A stretch of DNA of 61,509 nucleotides. Source: UBA5951 sp009936885 (GTDB lineage: Bacteria; Pseudomonadota; Alphaproteobacteria; Puniceispirillales; Puniceispirillaceae). Where the stretch lies: NCBI GenBank assembly GCA_937996625.1, contig CALKVA010000012.1, positions 1 through 61,509 of the forward strand, given 5' to 3'. A program made the translations under genes and the position numbers. The notes beneath the pieces were generated by a model. That model was given only the letters and a program-made list of their open reading frames with translations. It was not told the DNA's origin and made no database searches. This document shows, piece by piece, positions 17,571-26,420 of the stretch (positions are counted from its first letter, which is position 1; each line of letters starts with the position of its first letter).

Positions 17571-18212
17571 CTATTTTACGGTGAGCACATGCCAGAATAA
17601 ACGCAGTGGTAATAGCGTATGATTGGCTAATTTATTTTTGCCCGATAACTTGCTAGATAAATAGATAAGATGTGTACAAGATTTGATAAAACCATCTTTT
17701 GTTCTCATCTTGCGTAGTATATTTAATTCGCTCTTTGTTATATTGTTATTATCTTCTATTGGATAATATAATATTTCTGCCAGTAGGGCTCCTATTACAG
17801 ATACTGAACCATTGAAATTAGTACCCGTTATCCCATAGTAATATTCAAATACTAGCCCCCAACATTGCTTTAGATGTTGCTTTGGATTTTCTTCAAATGT
17901 AGTTTCCTGAAACCCTTCAAGTATAAGAAGAAGCTTTTCTTTATTAATAGTTCCGCTTTCTATGTGGAGGATTATTCTATCTGAAAGCGGACTATTTTGA
18001 CGTTGTAAATCTCTTATGCACTCTATCCACCATTGAACACGAATGGCTTTTAACATCTGCTCTGATGGCTGTATTACAGCCTCTGTTAACTGACACAATA
18101 AAGACAGAATATCCTGTAAAACAGCCTGATTAGATAGTGGGGCAAAAGAAGTACATAGATAAAGGGGATAGCTTAACGCCCTTAATTCTGATTGTTCAGC
18201 GCGTACACTCAT
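17571..18212 (-). CDS. Squalene/phytoene-synthase-like protein (NDUFAF6-type)
   Basis: The 213-residue protein resembles the alphaproteobacterial squalene/phytoene synthase family members related to mitochondrial NDUFAF6. An N-terminal LYLCTSFAPLSNQAVLQDIL segment is followed by IRVQWWIECIRDL, the family's WW block (near residue 63). I do not see the two Asp-rich (DxxxD) motifs needed for prenyl-diphosphate condensation, and it is shorter than real synthases (about 280 aa). A catalytic role in terpenoid synthesis is therefore unlikely. It sits 8 nt downstream of the NDUFAF3-like gene, and the human counterparts of both are complex I assembly factors, so a role in respiratory complex assembly is an attractive inference. 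Confidence 0.65.
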   Translation of the reverse strand: MSVRAEQSELRALSYPLYLCTSFAPLSNQAVLQDILSLLCQLTEAVIQPSEQMLKAIRVQWWIECIRDLQRQNSPLSDRIILHIESGTINKEKLLLILEGFQETTFEENPKQHLKQCWGLVFEYYYGITGTNFNGSVSVIGALLAEILYYPIEDNNNITKSELNILRKMRTKDGFIKSCTHLIYLSSKLSGKNKLANHTLLPLRLFWHVLTVK

Positions 18213-18220
18213 AAATCAAT

Positions 18221-18643
18221 TCACGGAATTGCTATCAAGCAAGATACGACTTGTCTTCCTTCGGATAACAGAACATTCCAAGTGCGGCATGCAGATGAGG
18301 TGGACATAATATCAACACCGATTGCCTGTTGTTTAAAATAATCTCTTATCGGCTGATATAGATGGGTTGGGTTACCACCTACGCCAATTAAAACCATATC
18401 TGGTTTTACGATAGTTAGATGAGGCTCAAACAGCTCAGGCGAAAGCTGGGATGCCTCAGAAACTGGACAGGTGTGAATTTCTCTTGGATGTAGAATGATA
18501 CTGCCAGTAACAAACGCGTCATTTACCTGAAAGCCGCCACTAGCATAGCCGCGCAGTAGCTTTAATTTACCATCAGTCTCAAAACTTTGAACCGTAATTA
18601 TTTTATCCATCGGCGCATTAGGCGAAGTCATGATATCGCTCAC
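18221..18643 (-). CDS. Mth938-domain protein (NDUFAF3/DUF498 family)
   Basis: This 140-residue single-domain protein belongs to the Mth938/DUF498 family, whose mitochondrial member NDUFAF3 helps assemble complex I. Family features are IDGYGxGGF-like LRGYASGGFQVND (near 30), GSIILHPREIHTCPV (near 47), and LIGVGGNPTHLYQPIRDYF near 85, ending with TSSACRTWNVLLSEGRQV. It starts four bases inside secF (ATGA overlap) and is followed closely by the NDUFAF6-like gene. It is therefore at the end of a yajC-secD-secF transcription unit. Its bacterial biochemical role is unknown. Confidence 0.85.
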   Translation of the reverse strand: MSDIMTSPNAPMDKIITVQSFETDGKLKLLRGYASGGFQVNDAFVTGSIILHPREIHTCPVSEASQLSPELFEPHLTIVKPDMVLIGVGGNPTHLYQPIRDYFKQQAIGVDIMSTSSACRTWNVLLSEGRQVVSCLIAIP

Positions 18644-19578
18644 TCTTCAAATTCTGGCTTTGGTATGTCTGCATTATCATCACCGCTTCTATTAAGAGCA
18701 ACATAGGTAAGTACCCCTGCTGCAATAAAAATCGAGGAATAGGTTCCTATTAAAACACCCCATAGCATTGCAGCCGCAAAATCACGTAATACAGGTCCGC
18801 CGAAGGCCATAATTGCAATTAAAGCAAGCGCAGTTGTAACAGAAGTCATCACTGTTCTGGATAATGTCTCATTCAACGACTTATTGATGATATCATTTTG
18901 TTCCCAGCTTTTGTACCTTCTAAAGTTTTCGCGTATTCTATCAAATACAACAACTGTATCATTTATTGAATATCCAGCAATCGTAAGAATAGCCGCGATT
19001 GTGGCAAGGTTAAATTCGAATGAGGTGAGTGAGAAAAATCCGATTGTGGATATAACATCATGGCTTAATGCTAGAATAGCCGCGATGGAATACTGCCATT
19101 CAAATCTAAACCATATATATATCATTATCGCTACAAGCGCACTTACGACTGCTAAAATCCCTTTTTGAGTTAACTCAGCACCAATTGTAGGCCCAACAAA
19201 CTCTGTCCTTCTTACAGTATAACCATCCAAAATCATGGCGTTGACTTCTTTAATAACTTGCACTTGCGCTTGCTCATCCCCTTTTTGTTTCTGAATACGG
19301 ATAAGCACCTCATCTTCAGCTCCAAACAATTGAATAGACACCTCTCCAAAGGACATCTCTCCAAGCTCAGCGCGCAATCGTTGAACATCAGCGCTGCCTT
19401 GCTTTGATTTTGCCTCAATCAATATACCGCCTTGGAAATCAATACCAAGATTCAAACCCTGATATAAAAAAGAGCCAACAGACAGCGCTATCAATATGGC
19501 CGAGAAAACAAAACCGAATTTAAATAGATTCAAAAACGAAAATGAGGAATTATCTGGAATTAATTTTAACCTAAACAT
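18640..19578 (-). CDS. secF: Protein translocase subunit SecF
   Basis: SecF pairs with SecD to use the proton motive force for the late steps of Sec-dependent export. The 312-residue inner-membrane protein has the expected six helices and first periplasmic domain. LGIDFQGGILIEA (near 49) and the conserved GYSINDTVVVFDRIRENFR block (near 206) are diagnostic. It lies 14 nt after secD and overlaps the next gene by 4 nt. Confidence 0.97.
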   Translation of the reverse strand: MFRLKLIPDNSSFSFLNLFKFGFVFSAILIALSVGSFLYQGLNLGIDFQGGILIEAKSKQGSADVQRLRAELGEMSFGEVSIQLFGAEDEVLIRIQKQKGDEQAQVQVIKEVNAMILDGYTVRRTEFVGPTIGAELTQKGILAVVSALVAIMIYIWFRFEWQYSIAAILALSHDVISTIGFFSLTSFEFNLATIAAILTIAGYSINDTVVVFDRIRENFRRYKSWEQNDIINKSLNETLSRTVMTSVTTALALIAIMAFGGPVLRDFAAAMLWGVLIGTYSSIFIAAGVLTYVALNRSGDDNADIPKPEFEE

Positions 19579-19592
19579 CCTTTAAAATATCC

Positions 19593-21134
19593 TTAAATCA
19601 CGAGTGTTTTGGGTTTTTTTGCGTTTATCCAGAGTACGATAAGAAATCTGGTAAACAAGATAGCGGTGAATAAAGAGGTTATAATGCCTATGCCAAGCGT
19701 TATAGAAAAACCACGAACAGGGCCAGAACCAAAAATATACAATAAAATAGAGGCGATGAGCGTTGTTAAATTAGCATCCATAATGGTTGAAATCGCGCGT
19801 GAATAACCAGCTTTGATAGCGTCTCTTACGCCCCTACCTCTACGAAGCTCCTCTTTTATTCTCTCAAAAATAAGAACATTGGAATCAACAGCCATTCCCA
19901 TTGTTAATACAATACCTGCAATACCTGGTAGTGTCAGCGTTGCTTGGATAAGAGATAAAGCACCCAGAATAAGCATAAGGTTTACCAGCAATCCAGCAGA
20001 AGCCATCGCGCCATAGATACCGTAGCTAAGCACAATATAAAAGATAACAAGAATAATACCAACTATTGCTGCTATTTGACCAGCTGCTATAGAATCTGCC
20101 CCTAGCCCTGGTCCAATAGACCTTTCTTCTAAAACGGTTAGAGGAGCTGGTAATGCGCCTGCTCTTAAAACAAGGGCAAGGTCGTTGCTTTCCTGAATTG
20201 AAAAATCGCCTGTTATTTGACCATTAGCAAATATCTGCGCCCTAATTGTTGGTGCAGAGACAACCTCATTATCAAGTATAATCGCAAATGGGCGTCCGAT
20301 ATTGCTTCCAGTTACAGTTGCAAACTTTTTTGCACCTATCGAATTAAGAGAGAAATTTATGGCTGGACTATTATTTTGGTCAAACCCAGCAGAGGCTGTC
20401 TCTAGCATATCTCCGCTTACCATAACCCGTTTTTCAACCACATAAGATTGACCGTCATTACTTGCAGATTCAATTAACACAGAACCAGGTGGCACCCGGC
20501 CGCTTGATTTTGCTTCTGCACCGGTAATTCTCATATCTACGAGCTGAAATGTCAGACGAGCTGTTCTACCAAGAAGCGCTTTTACACGCTCAGGATCATC
20601 GATACCTGGCACCTGAACAAGTATTCTGTCGACACCCTGTCTTTGAATTACAGGCTCTTTAGTACCGTCAGGGTCTAATCTTCGGCGGATAATTTCAATA
20701 GCCTGTTCTACAGTTCGCGATTGAAGCTCTAAAAATCCGCTATCACTAAAAGCAATCGTTGTGGTGCCAGCTTGTGTTCCTACAAAAAAATCATCATCAA
20801 ATTCAGATAATATGGTATCGCGTATTGCTGAATCACGCTCATCACGAAGCGAAAAGCTAACCGAATTCTCATCAGATGTAAGAGACTTAAACCTGACTTT
20901 CTCTTCTCTGAATGAAATTCGTATACCCTCTGCAATGTCGCTTAATCGCTCTGTTAAAACAGCATTAATATCTGTGCGAAGCAACAGATGTGAGCCACCG
21001 CGCAAGTCCAAACCTAGATTTACTGATTTTCCCGGAAAAAATGGAACAGAAACCACATTGGGCAATGCCGCAAGTAAACCTACTAAACATACGATTAGAA
21101 TAACCAAGCGTTTCCAAGCTTCAAATTGTAACAT
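19593..21134 (-). CDS. secD: Protein translocase subunit SecD
   Basis: SecD is the large partner of SecF in the SecYEG-associated export motor. The 513-residue protein has an N-terminal helix, the LGLDLRGGSHLLL block (near 41), a periplasmic P1 domain carrying QAIEIIRRRLDPDGTKEP, and C-terminal helices with MAVDSNVLIFERIKEELR. Length is normal for alphaproteobacteria. It follows yajC by 51 nt and precedes secF by 14 nt, so it forms a yajC-secD-secF operon. Confidence 0.97.
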   Translation of the reverse strand: MLQFEAWKRLVILIVCLVGLLAALPNVVSVPFFPGKSVNLGLDLRGGSHLLLRTDINAVLTERLSDIAEGIRISFREEKVRFKSLTSDENSVSFSLRDERDSAIRDTILSEFDDDFFVGTQAGTTTIAFSDSGFLELQSRTVEQAIEIIRRRLDPDGTKEPVIQRQGVDRILVQVPGIDDPERVKALLGRTARLTFQLVDMRITGAEAKSSGRVPPGSVLIESASNDGQSYVVEKRVMVSGDMLETASAGFDQNNSPAINFSLNSIGAKKFATVTGSNIGRPFAIILDNEVVSAPTIRAQIFANGQITGDFSIQESNDLALVLRAGALPAPLTVLEERSIGPGLGADSIAAGQIAAIVGIILVIFYIVLSYGIYGAMASAGLLVNLMLILGALSLIQATLTLPGIAGIVLTMGMAVDSNVLIFERIKEELRRGRGVRDAIKAGYSRAISTIMDANLTTLIASILLYIFGSGPVRGFSITLGIGIITSLFTAILFTRFLIVLWINAKKPKTLVI

Positions 21135-21185
21135 CTGCGCCCCTCAAATTAAAATTAGATGTTTTTTAAAACAACTATTCATATT

Positions 21186-21557
21186 TTAGGATTTTTTTGC
21201 CTTAGGAGCAGCTTTCTTGGCAGGTGCTTTTTGTGGCAATGTGATTGTTGTATCGTTATCAAGAATCGACGTAACGTTAGCACGAAGTAGATTTACATAA
21301 ACGCCTGTTGCAATTTCAACTTCAATCGTTTCCTTTTCAGCAACTGCTTTTGAGACGATGCCTGTAATACCGCTAGAAATGATAACTTTATCACCACGAG
21401 ATAGCTTGGCAACCATCTCTTTGTGTTGTTTTGCACGTTTTTGCTGTGGTCTTATAAGCATCAGATAAAACACACCGAAAATAAGAACAAAGGGTAGTAA
21501 TTGCGATGCAATCATTGACGGGCCGGCGGATTGTGCAAATGCAGGACTAATAAACAT
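21186..21557 (-). CDS. yajC: Sec translocon accessory protein YajC
   Basis: YajC is a small single-span membrane subunit associated with SecDF. The 123-residue protein has one hydrophobic helix (about 17-37) running into FYLMLIRPQQKRAKQHKEM, then the small soluble domain with GDKVIISSGITGIV. A Lys/Ala-rich tail (APAKKAAPKAKK) ends it, resembling the much longer basic tail of TatA here. First gene of the secDF operon. Confidence 0.95.
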   Translation of the reverse strand: MFISPAFAQSAGPSMIASQLLPFVLIFGVFYLMLIRPQQKRAKQHKEMVAKLSRGDKVIISSGITGIVSKAVAEKETIEVEIATGVYVNLLRANVTSILDNDTTITLPQKAPAKKAAPKAKKS

Positions 21558-21743
21558 GAAAACCTCTCAAAGAAATTTTAATTATGTGCCTAGCTTATGC
21601 TTAAGTTAGGCATCTGATTGCGGAATAATAAACAACCTTAACTCAGCCGTCTACTCAGAAACATGCTTTTTTCATTTTGCAATAGCAATATATATCCTGA
21701 TAGAATGTGTTTATTCAAACCTGTTTTTAAATTAGATGTTTAT

Positions 21744-22610
21744 ATGACAAATAAAAATGAACTAGAACTGCTTGCGCGAATGGCTGAAGCTCTTGAGAGA
21801 ATAGCACCATCTTATCAATTTCCAGATAATTTAGAGGATGCCCAAGGCTATATTTGGGAGGCGCAATTACGAAAACTTCAAAAAATAGAAGAAATTGAGC
21901 GTTTGCCCTTATCGTGTCTTGAGGGCATTGAGCAACAAAAACAACAATTACTTGAGAATAGTCGTGCATTTGCCAAAGGTTTAAGAGCTAATAATGCATT
22001 GCTATGGGGGGCAAGAGGTACTGGCAAATCATCTCTTTTAAAAGCAGTGCATGGTGCGCTTTTATCAGAAGGATTGGATTGTGCGATTGTTGAAGTTCAA
22101 CGTGAAGACATTCAAGACTTGCCCTACATTATGCAAGTGCTCAAGCAAAGCAATCGCAGATTTATTTTGTTTTGCGATGATTTGGCCTTTGAAGAGGCAG
22201 ACTCCAGTTATAAATCGCTTAAGGCTGTTTTGGAAGGAGGGCTATCTGGAAGACCTGATAATATTGTATTTTATGCCACCTCAAACCGAAGACATCTAAT
22301 GCCTCGTCAAATGATTGATAATGAGCGTGGTTCAGCAATTAATCCCTCGGAGGCTATAGAGGAAAAAATATCTCTGTCTGATAGATTTGGATTATGGATT
22401 GGATTTCATTCTGTTGATCAGGAAACCTATCTTACTATGATAGAGACCTATGTGGCTTTTTATAAGCTGCCTGTCGAGCTTAAACAAGTTAAAAGTGAGG
22501 CTTTAACATGGTGCATCGGGCGCGGACATCGCTCTGGTCGAACCGCATATCAATTTATCATACATCTGGCTGGCAAGCTTGGCATCACGCTAAAGCCAAA
22601 TGCCGACTGA
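21744..22610 (+). CDS. DUF815-family AAA+-like ATPase
   Basis: This protein (288 aa from the chosen start) is a DUF815 P-loop ATPase of unknown role. Walker A is LWGARGTGKSSLLKAVH (near 87-103), and Walker B-like FILFCDDLAF follows near 140. NIVFYATSNRRHLMPR (sensor region) and SDRFGLWIGF are also family-typical. The frame is open from 21663, but the extra 27 residues are Cys/Phe-rich and unlike family N-termini, whereas MTNKNELELLARMAEALERI at 21744 matches the usual start. It converges on the nlpD-like gene with a 9-nt gap. Confidence 0.88.
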   Translation: MTNKNELELLARMAEALERIAPSYQFPDNLEDAQGYIWEAQLRKLQKIEEIERLPLSCLEGIEQQKQQLLENSRAFAKGLRANNALLWGARGTGKSSLLKAVHGALLSEGLDCAIVEVQREDIQDLPYIMQVLKQSNRRFILFCDDLAFEEADSSYKSLKAVLEGGLSGRPDNIVFYATSNRRHLMPRQMIDNERGSAINPSEAIEEKISLSDRFGLWIGFHSVDQETYLTMIETYVAFYKLPVELKQVKSEALTWCIGRGHRSGRTAYQFIIHLAGKLGITLKPNAD

Positions 22611-22619
22611 AAATTCTGT

Positions 22620-23651
22620 TTATGATTTAATCACAGTTGAGGGATCAATCGGTGTTCTATTTTGTCTAATTTCAAAATGAAGGGTTGGCGCCTCAACCCT
22701 TCCAGTTTGTCCAACCTTACCAATTACCTGACCAGAGCTCAGAATATCACCTTCTTGTACCAAAACGTCAGAGAGATGTGCATAAGCTGAAATCACACCT
22801 CCATCATGTTTTACCAGAATAAGCGTTCCAAAAGATTTCAGTCCTGTGCCTATATAAGCAACCGTGCCAGGCGCGGTTGTTTTTACATCTGTTCCTAGAT
22901 TTGCAGCAATATCCACGCCGTCATTATGAATGCCTCGTTCTGCAGGCCCAAATCGATTAATGACCTGTCCTGATAACGGCCAGTTGAATGCATCCCCAGC
23001 ACCTAGCTTTGGTGCTACAAAGAATTTTTTAACAGGTGCTGCAGCTAATACAGGTTCCGCCTGCGGAACAGAAGAAGCGCCTGCTTGTGACTCTATTGCA
23101 AAAACCTCATCATCTGGGGTTTGCCTTAAAAACACCGAAAAGTCTTTTGCTTCTGGTAGTTGAAGTATTTGACCAGATTGTAATTCGTAAGGCTCTTCAA
23201 GAGCATTTAGCTGGGCTATATCAAATTGATTTACAGAATATTGTTTTGCGATAGAAAACAAACTATCGCCAAGACGAACACTATGGGTATTTCTTGGCAC
23301 AAGTTTTAGCACCTGACCTGAAATTAATTCAAAGGGAGCTCCTAGTTTGTTTTCAGAGATAATTTTAAATGGGGTTACATCATACCGATTAGCTAAACCA
23401 AATAAAGTATCGCCCTCTTTAATGGTTATAAAGCCAGAAGATGGCACAGGCAATTTTTGAAATCGTTGCTGCTGATTTATAACCGTTGCAGGGGAGGATT
23501 TAGCTTTACTGGTAAAAGGAACCGAAACAGTGCCTATTACTGGAAATTCTCTTTCTGCTGGCAGATTACTACAGCCAGAAAGCCCAACTAAGATACTAAA
23601 AGATACGCCAATTATAAATGGAGTATTGAAGAGCAATTTAAGCATTTTCAA
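22620..23651 (-). CDS. nlpD: LysM/M23-domain lipoprotein (NlpD-like amidase activator)
   Basis: This 343-residue envelope protein starts with a lipoprotein signal (lipobox LSGC near residues 24-27). Two LysM peptidoglycan-binding domains (about 73-118 and 122-167) and a C-terminal LytM/M23 domain (about 235-340) follow. In the M23 domain HNDGVD and YAHL are present, but the usual HxH motif reads TLHFE, so the first (catalytic) histidine is missing. This is the pattern of NlpD/EnvC-type proteins, which activate cell-wall amidases rather than cut peptidoglycan. It overlaps pcm by 14 nt and ends the tatABC-serS-surE-pcm-nlpD run. Confidence 0.88.
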   Translation of the reverse strand: MKMLKLLFNTPFIIGVSFSILVGLSGCSNLPAEREFPVIGTVSVPFTSKAKSSPATVINQQQRFQKLPVPSSGFITIKEGDTLFGLANRYDVTPFKIISENKLGAPFELISGQVLKLVPRNTHSVRLGDSLFSIAKQYSVNQFDIAQLNALEEPYELQSGQILQLPEAKDFSVFLRQTPDDEVFAIESQAGASSVPQAEPVLAAAPVKKFFVAPKLGAGDAFNWPLSGQVINRFGPAERGIHNDGVDIAANLGTDVKTTAPGTVAYIGTGLKSFGTLILVKHDGGVISAYAHLSDVLVQEGDILSSGQVIGKVGQTGRVEAPTLHFEIRQNRTPIDPSTVIKS

Positions 23652-24276
23652 TTCCTGGAATCATAGGGACAAACCGGACAGAAATAAGTTGTTCTGTATG
23701 AATAACATCACCCTTTTTTATAAGTTTGGTCAAGAATTCTTTGCCCGGCGGGCCTATTGGCGCTATTAAAACACCATCTGGTTTTAAATTTCTAATTAAG
23801 GCATCAGGCACCTTATCAACCTGACAGGTGATTATTATCCGATCAAAAGGCGCTGCCTCTGGCCATCCAGAAAAGCCATCTCCTAATCGCAATGTTACAT
23901 TTGTTAATTTTAGTTCTGCCAAGCGGTTTCGAGACTCAACAAATAATGGTCTGTGCCGCTCCATACTATAAACACGCCGTGCCAGCAGGGATAAAATCGA
24001 TGTTTGATAACCACTTCCCGTTCCAATCTCAAGCACCGTATGACGATTAGTCAATTCTAATGCTTCAGTCATTTTTGCAACAATATAGGGCTGACTAATT
24101 GTTTGCTCGCACGCTATTGGAAGCGAAGCATTCTCATATGCATGCTGTTTTAATGCAGGCTCAATGAATATCTCTCTTGGAATAGACTCGATAGCAGATA
24201 GAACTGGCGACGATAAAATAGCTTGTGCCCTTAAGGACATTGTAAGGCGTGCTTTTTTTTCTGTTAAGTCACTCAT
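23638..24276 (-). CDS. pcm: Protein-L-isoaspartate O-methyltransferase
   Basis: Pcm methylates isoaspartyl residues in aged proteins with S-adenosylmethionine, starting their repair. The 212-residue protein has the PIMT active-site segment CEQTISQPYIVAKMTEAL (near 58), SAM motif I VLEIGTGSGYQTSIL (near 80), and the acidic post-I motif YSMERH. It overlaps surE by 4 nt and nlpD by 14 nt. The surE-pcm-nlpD order is widely conserved in proteobacteria. Confidence 0.95.
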   Translation of the reverse strand: MSDLTEKKARLTMSLRAQAILSSPVLSAIESIPREIFIEPALKQHAYENASLPIACEQTISQPYIVAKMTEALELTNRHTVLEIGTGSGYQTSILSLLARRVYSMERHRPLFVESRNRLAELKLTNVTLRLGDGFSGWPEAAPFDRIIITCQVDKVPDALIRNLKPDGVLIAPIGPPGKEFLTKLIKKGDVIHTEQLISVRFVPMIPGIENA

Positions 24277-25013
24277 AAACTAATTTCTGGGATATTATGT
24301 AACAATGTAGTTGCAGTTGTATCTACCAATAAAGGCGTAAATGTTACATATCCATCTTGCAAAAAAAACCTATCACTTTCAGGATTTGTCTCAATGCGTT
24401 GATTTAATGGCCCAATGGAAAAGTGATTAGGTCTTGTGCCAGCAATAATCTGGTCAGACATTTTATGTCTGTCCAATGCAGCTGTACGAATTCCCTTTAC
24501 ATCTGAAAGTTCAGTGGATGGGAAATTAACATTCAACACGTGCCGATCTGGAAGCTTAACAGATAACGCGTGATCAAACACACGCTTTCCAAATTCCCGT
24601 GCCACGTCAAAATCTGCTTCTAATTTTCCGCAACGCTGACTAAAGGCAATAGCGGGTATTCCAACAATCGCAGCTTCTCTTGCTGCCCCTACGGTGCCAG
24701 AATAACCCACATCATCAGATGCATTCATACCATGATTAATACCAGACAAAACAAGGTCAGGGCGTTTATCCTTAAATAACAAATTTAGCGCCAGCATAAC
24801 ACAATCCGCAGGGTTTCCAGAGCACGCGTAACGATTATCTGTTATATGACTAAAATTAAGCTCGTTTTGAAGCGATATTGCTTGACTTGTTCCTGAGCGG
24901 TTATACATTGGCGCAACTACCGTAATATCATCCGATATGGTTTTTGCCAGCTGTTCTAATAATCCAAGACCATAAGCATCTATCCCATCATCATTCGTAA
25001 TTAAAATTTTCAT
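24273..25013 (-). CDS. surE: 5'/3'-nucleotidase SurE
   Basis: SurE is a metal-dependent survival phosphatase that acts on nucleoside 5'- and 3'-monophosphates. From the chosen start it is 246 aa, beginning MKILITNDDGIDAYGL, which contains the metal-binding DD pair. YNRSGTSQAISL, SGNPADCVMLAL and VLSGINHGMNASDDVGYSGTVG-type segments follow. The frame opens 45 nt earlier, but the added residues are not family-like. It precedes pcm with a 4-nt overlap. Confidence 0.95.
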   Translation of the reverse strand: MKILITNDDGIDAYGLGLLEQLAKTISDDITVVAPMYNRSGTSQAISLQNELNFSHITDNRYACSGNPADCVMLALNLLFKDKRPDLVLSGINHGMNASDDVGYSGTVGAAREAAIVGIPAIAFSQRCGKLEADFDVAREFGKRVFDHALSVKLPDRHVLNVNFPSTELSDVKGIRTAALDRHKMSDQIIAGTRPNHFSIGPLNQRIETNPESDRFFLQDGYVTFTPLLVDTTATTLLHNIPEISL

Positions 25014-25110
25014 GACTTGTAAACTCAATTTATTTGCACAATATGGACGATTAGACAAAATATTATTATCCTCAAATAGGATGTTCTCCTGATAAAATAT
25101 GCTGTATTAA

Positions 25111-26388
25111 TCACCCAATTTTATCAGTGCCCATATAGCTATGAAGCGCTTCGGGTAGAAGTATACAGCCATCTTTTTGCTGTCCATTTTCCATGATAGC
25201 CACCATACATCTGCCGACAGCAAGCGCAGAACCATTTAGAGTATGAACAAATTCAGTTTCTTTCTGCCCCGCTCGTCTAAACCGCGCATTCATGCGCCTC
25301 GCTTGAAAAGGCCCGCAAGTAGAACAAGATGATATCTCTCTGAAGCGCCCCTCACCTTCATCTTGTCCAGGCAACCATACTTCAATATCATTTGTTTGAC
25401 GCGCTGAAAATCCAGTATCCCCTGAGCATAATTTTACCACACGATAAGCAAGTTTTAATCGGTTAAGTACCGTCTCGGCAACAGACGTCATTCTGTCTAA
25501 TTCTGCATCCGATTCATTGGGATCAGTAATAGAGACAAGTTCTACCTTAGAGAATTGATGTTGTCGTATCATGCCTTTTGTATCACGACCTGCAGAACCT
25601 GCTTCAGAGCGAAAACAGGGTGTGTAAGCTGTCATTCTTAATGGTAATCTGTCAGCATCTAAAATCTTGTTGGCAACCAGATTTGTAAGCGGCACCTCAG
25701 CTGTTGGAATTAACCACCGACCATCTGTGGTTTTGAATAGATCATCTTCAAATTTTGGCAACTGTCCTGTTCCAGCCATAGTCTTAGAGTTGACCAAGGC
25801 TGGTGGCAGATACTCTGTATAACCAAATTCTGAGGTGTGTATATCAAGCATGAATGAAGCGAGCGCGCGCTCTAATTTAGCCATCTGACCTGATAAAACA
25901 ACAAATCTTGCGCCTGATATTTCTGCTGCTGCCTCAAAATCAAGACCCTTAGTTATCTCTCCAAGAGCCACATGATCCCTCGGCGCAAATTCAAATTCTG
26001 GCATGTTGCCCACTTGCCGTAACAGCACATTATCTTCTTCGCTCGCACCGTCTGGAACATTATTATCCAAAAGATTAGGCATGGAGAGTAAGATAGCATT
26101 TATCTGGCCTGAAAGACCCTGTTCTTCACTTTCTAATTCAGGTATTTTCTGTTTAATAGAAGCAACCTCAGCAATAAGCTCATCCGTATTTCCGCCTGAA
26201 GATTTCAATACGCCTATCTGTTTTGATGACTCGTTTCTACGAGCCTGAAGCGCCTGCAACTCTGTCTGCAATTTGCGTCTTTTCTCGTCTAATCTTAGAA
26301 TTTGGACAGATGGGAATTCTAATCCCCTACGTTGCATTATTCGATCAAATTCTGCAGCATTTTCACGAATAAATTTTATATCATGCAT
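25111..26388 (-). CDS. serS: Serine-tRNA ligase
   Basis: SerRS charges tRNA-Ser. The 425-residue protein has the N-terminal two-helix coiled arm (about 30-110) that grips the long variable arm of tRNA-Ser. The class II catalytic core follows: motif 2 FRSEAGSAGRDTKGMIRQH (near 264) and motif 3 NGSALAVGRCMVAIMENGQ (near 383). Length is standard. It is placed between tatC and surE, a conserved arrangement. Confidence 0.97.
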   Translation of the reverse strand: MHDIKFIRENAAEFDRIMQRRGLEFPSVQILRLDEKRRKLQTELQALQARRNESSKQIGVLKSSGGNTDELIAEVASIKQKIPELESEEQGLSGQINAILLSMPNLLDNNVPDGASEEDNVLLRQVGNMPEFEFAPRDHVALGEITKGLDFEAAAEISGARFVVLSGQMAKLERALASFMLDIHTSEFGYTEYLPPALVNSKTMAGTGQLPKFEDDLFKTTDGRWLIPTAEVPLTNLVANKILDADRLPLRMTAYTPCFRSEAGSAGRDTKGMIRQHQFSKVELVSITDPNESDAELDRMTSVAETVLNRLKLAYRVVKLCSGDTGFSARQTNDIEVWLPGQDEGEGRFREISSCSTCGPFQARRMNARFRRAGQKETEFVHTLNGSALAVGRCMVAIMENGQQKDGCILLPEALHSYMGTDKIG

Positions 26389-26420
26389 TTAATTTTCTCC
26401 TAAGCATGAGCAACCTCAAA

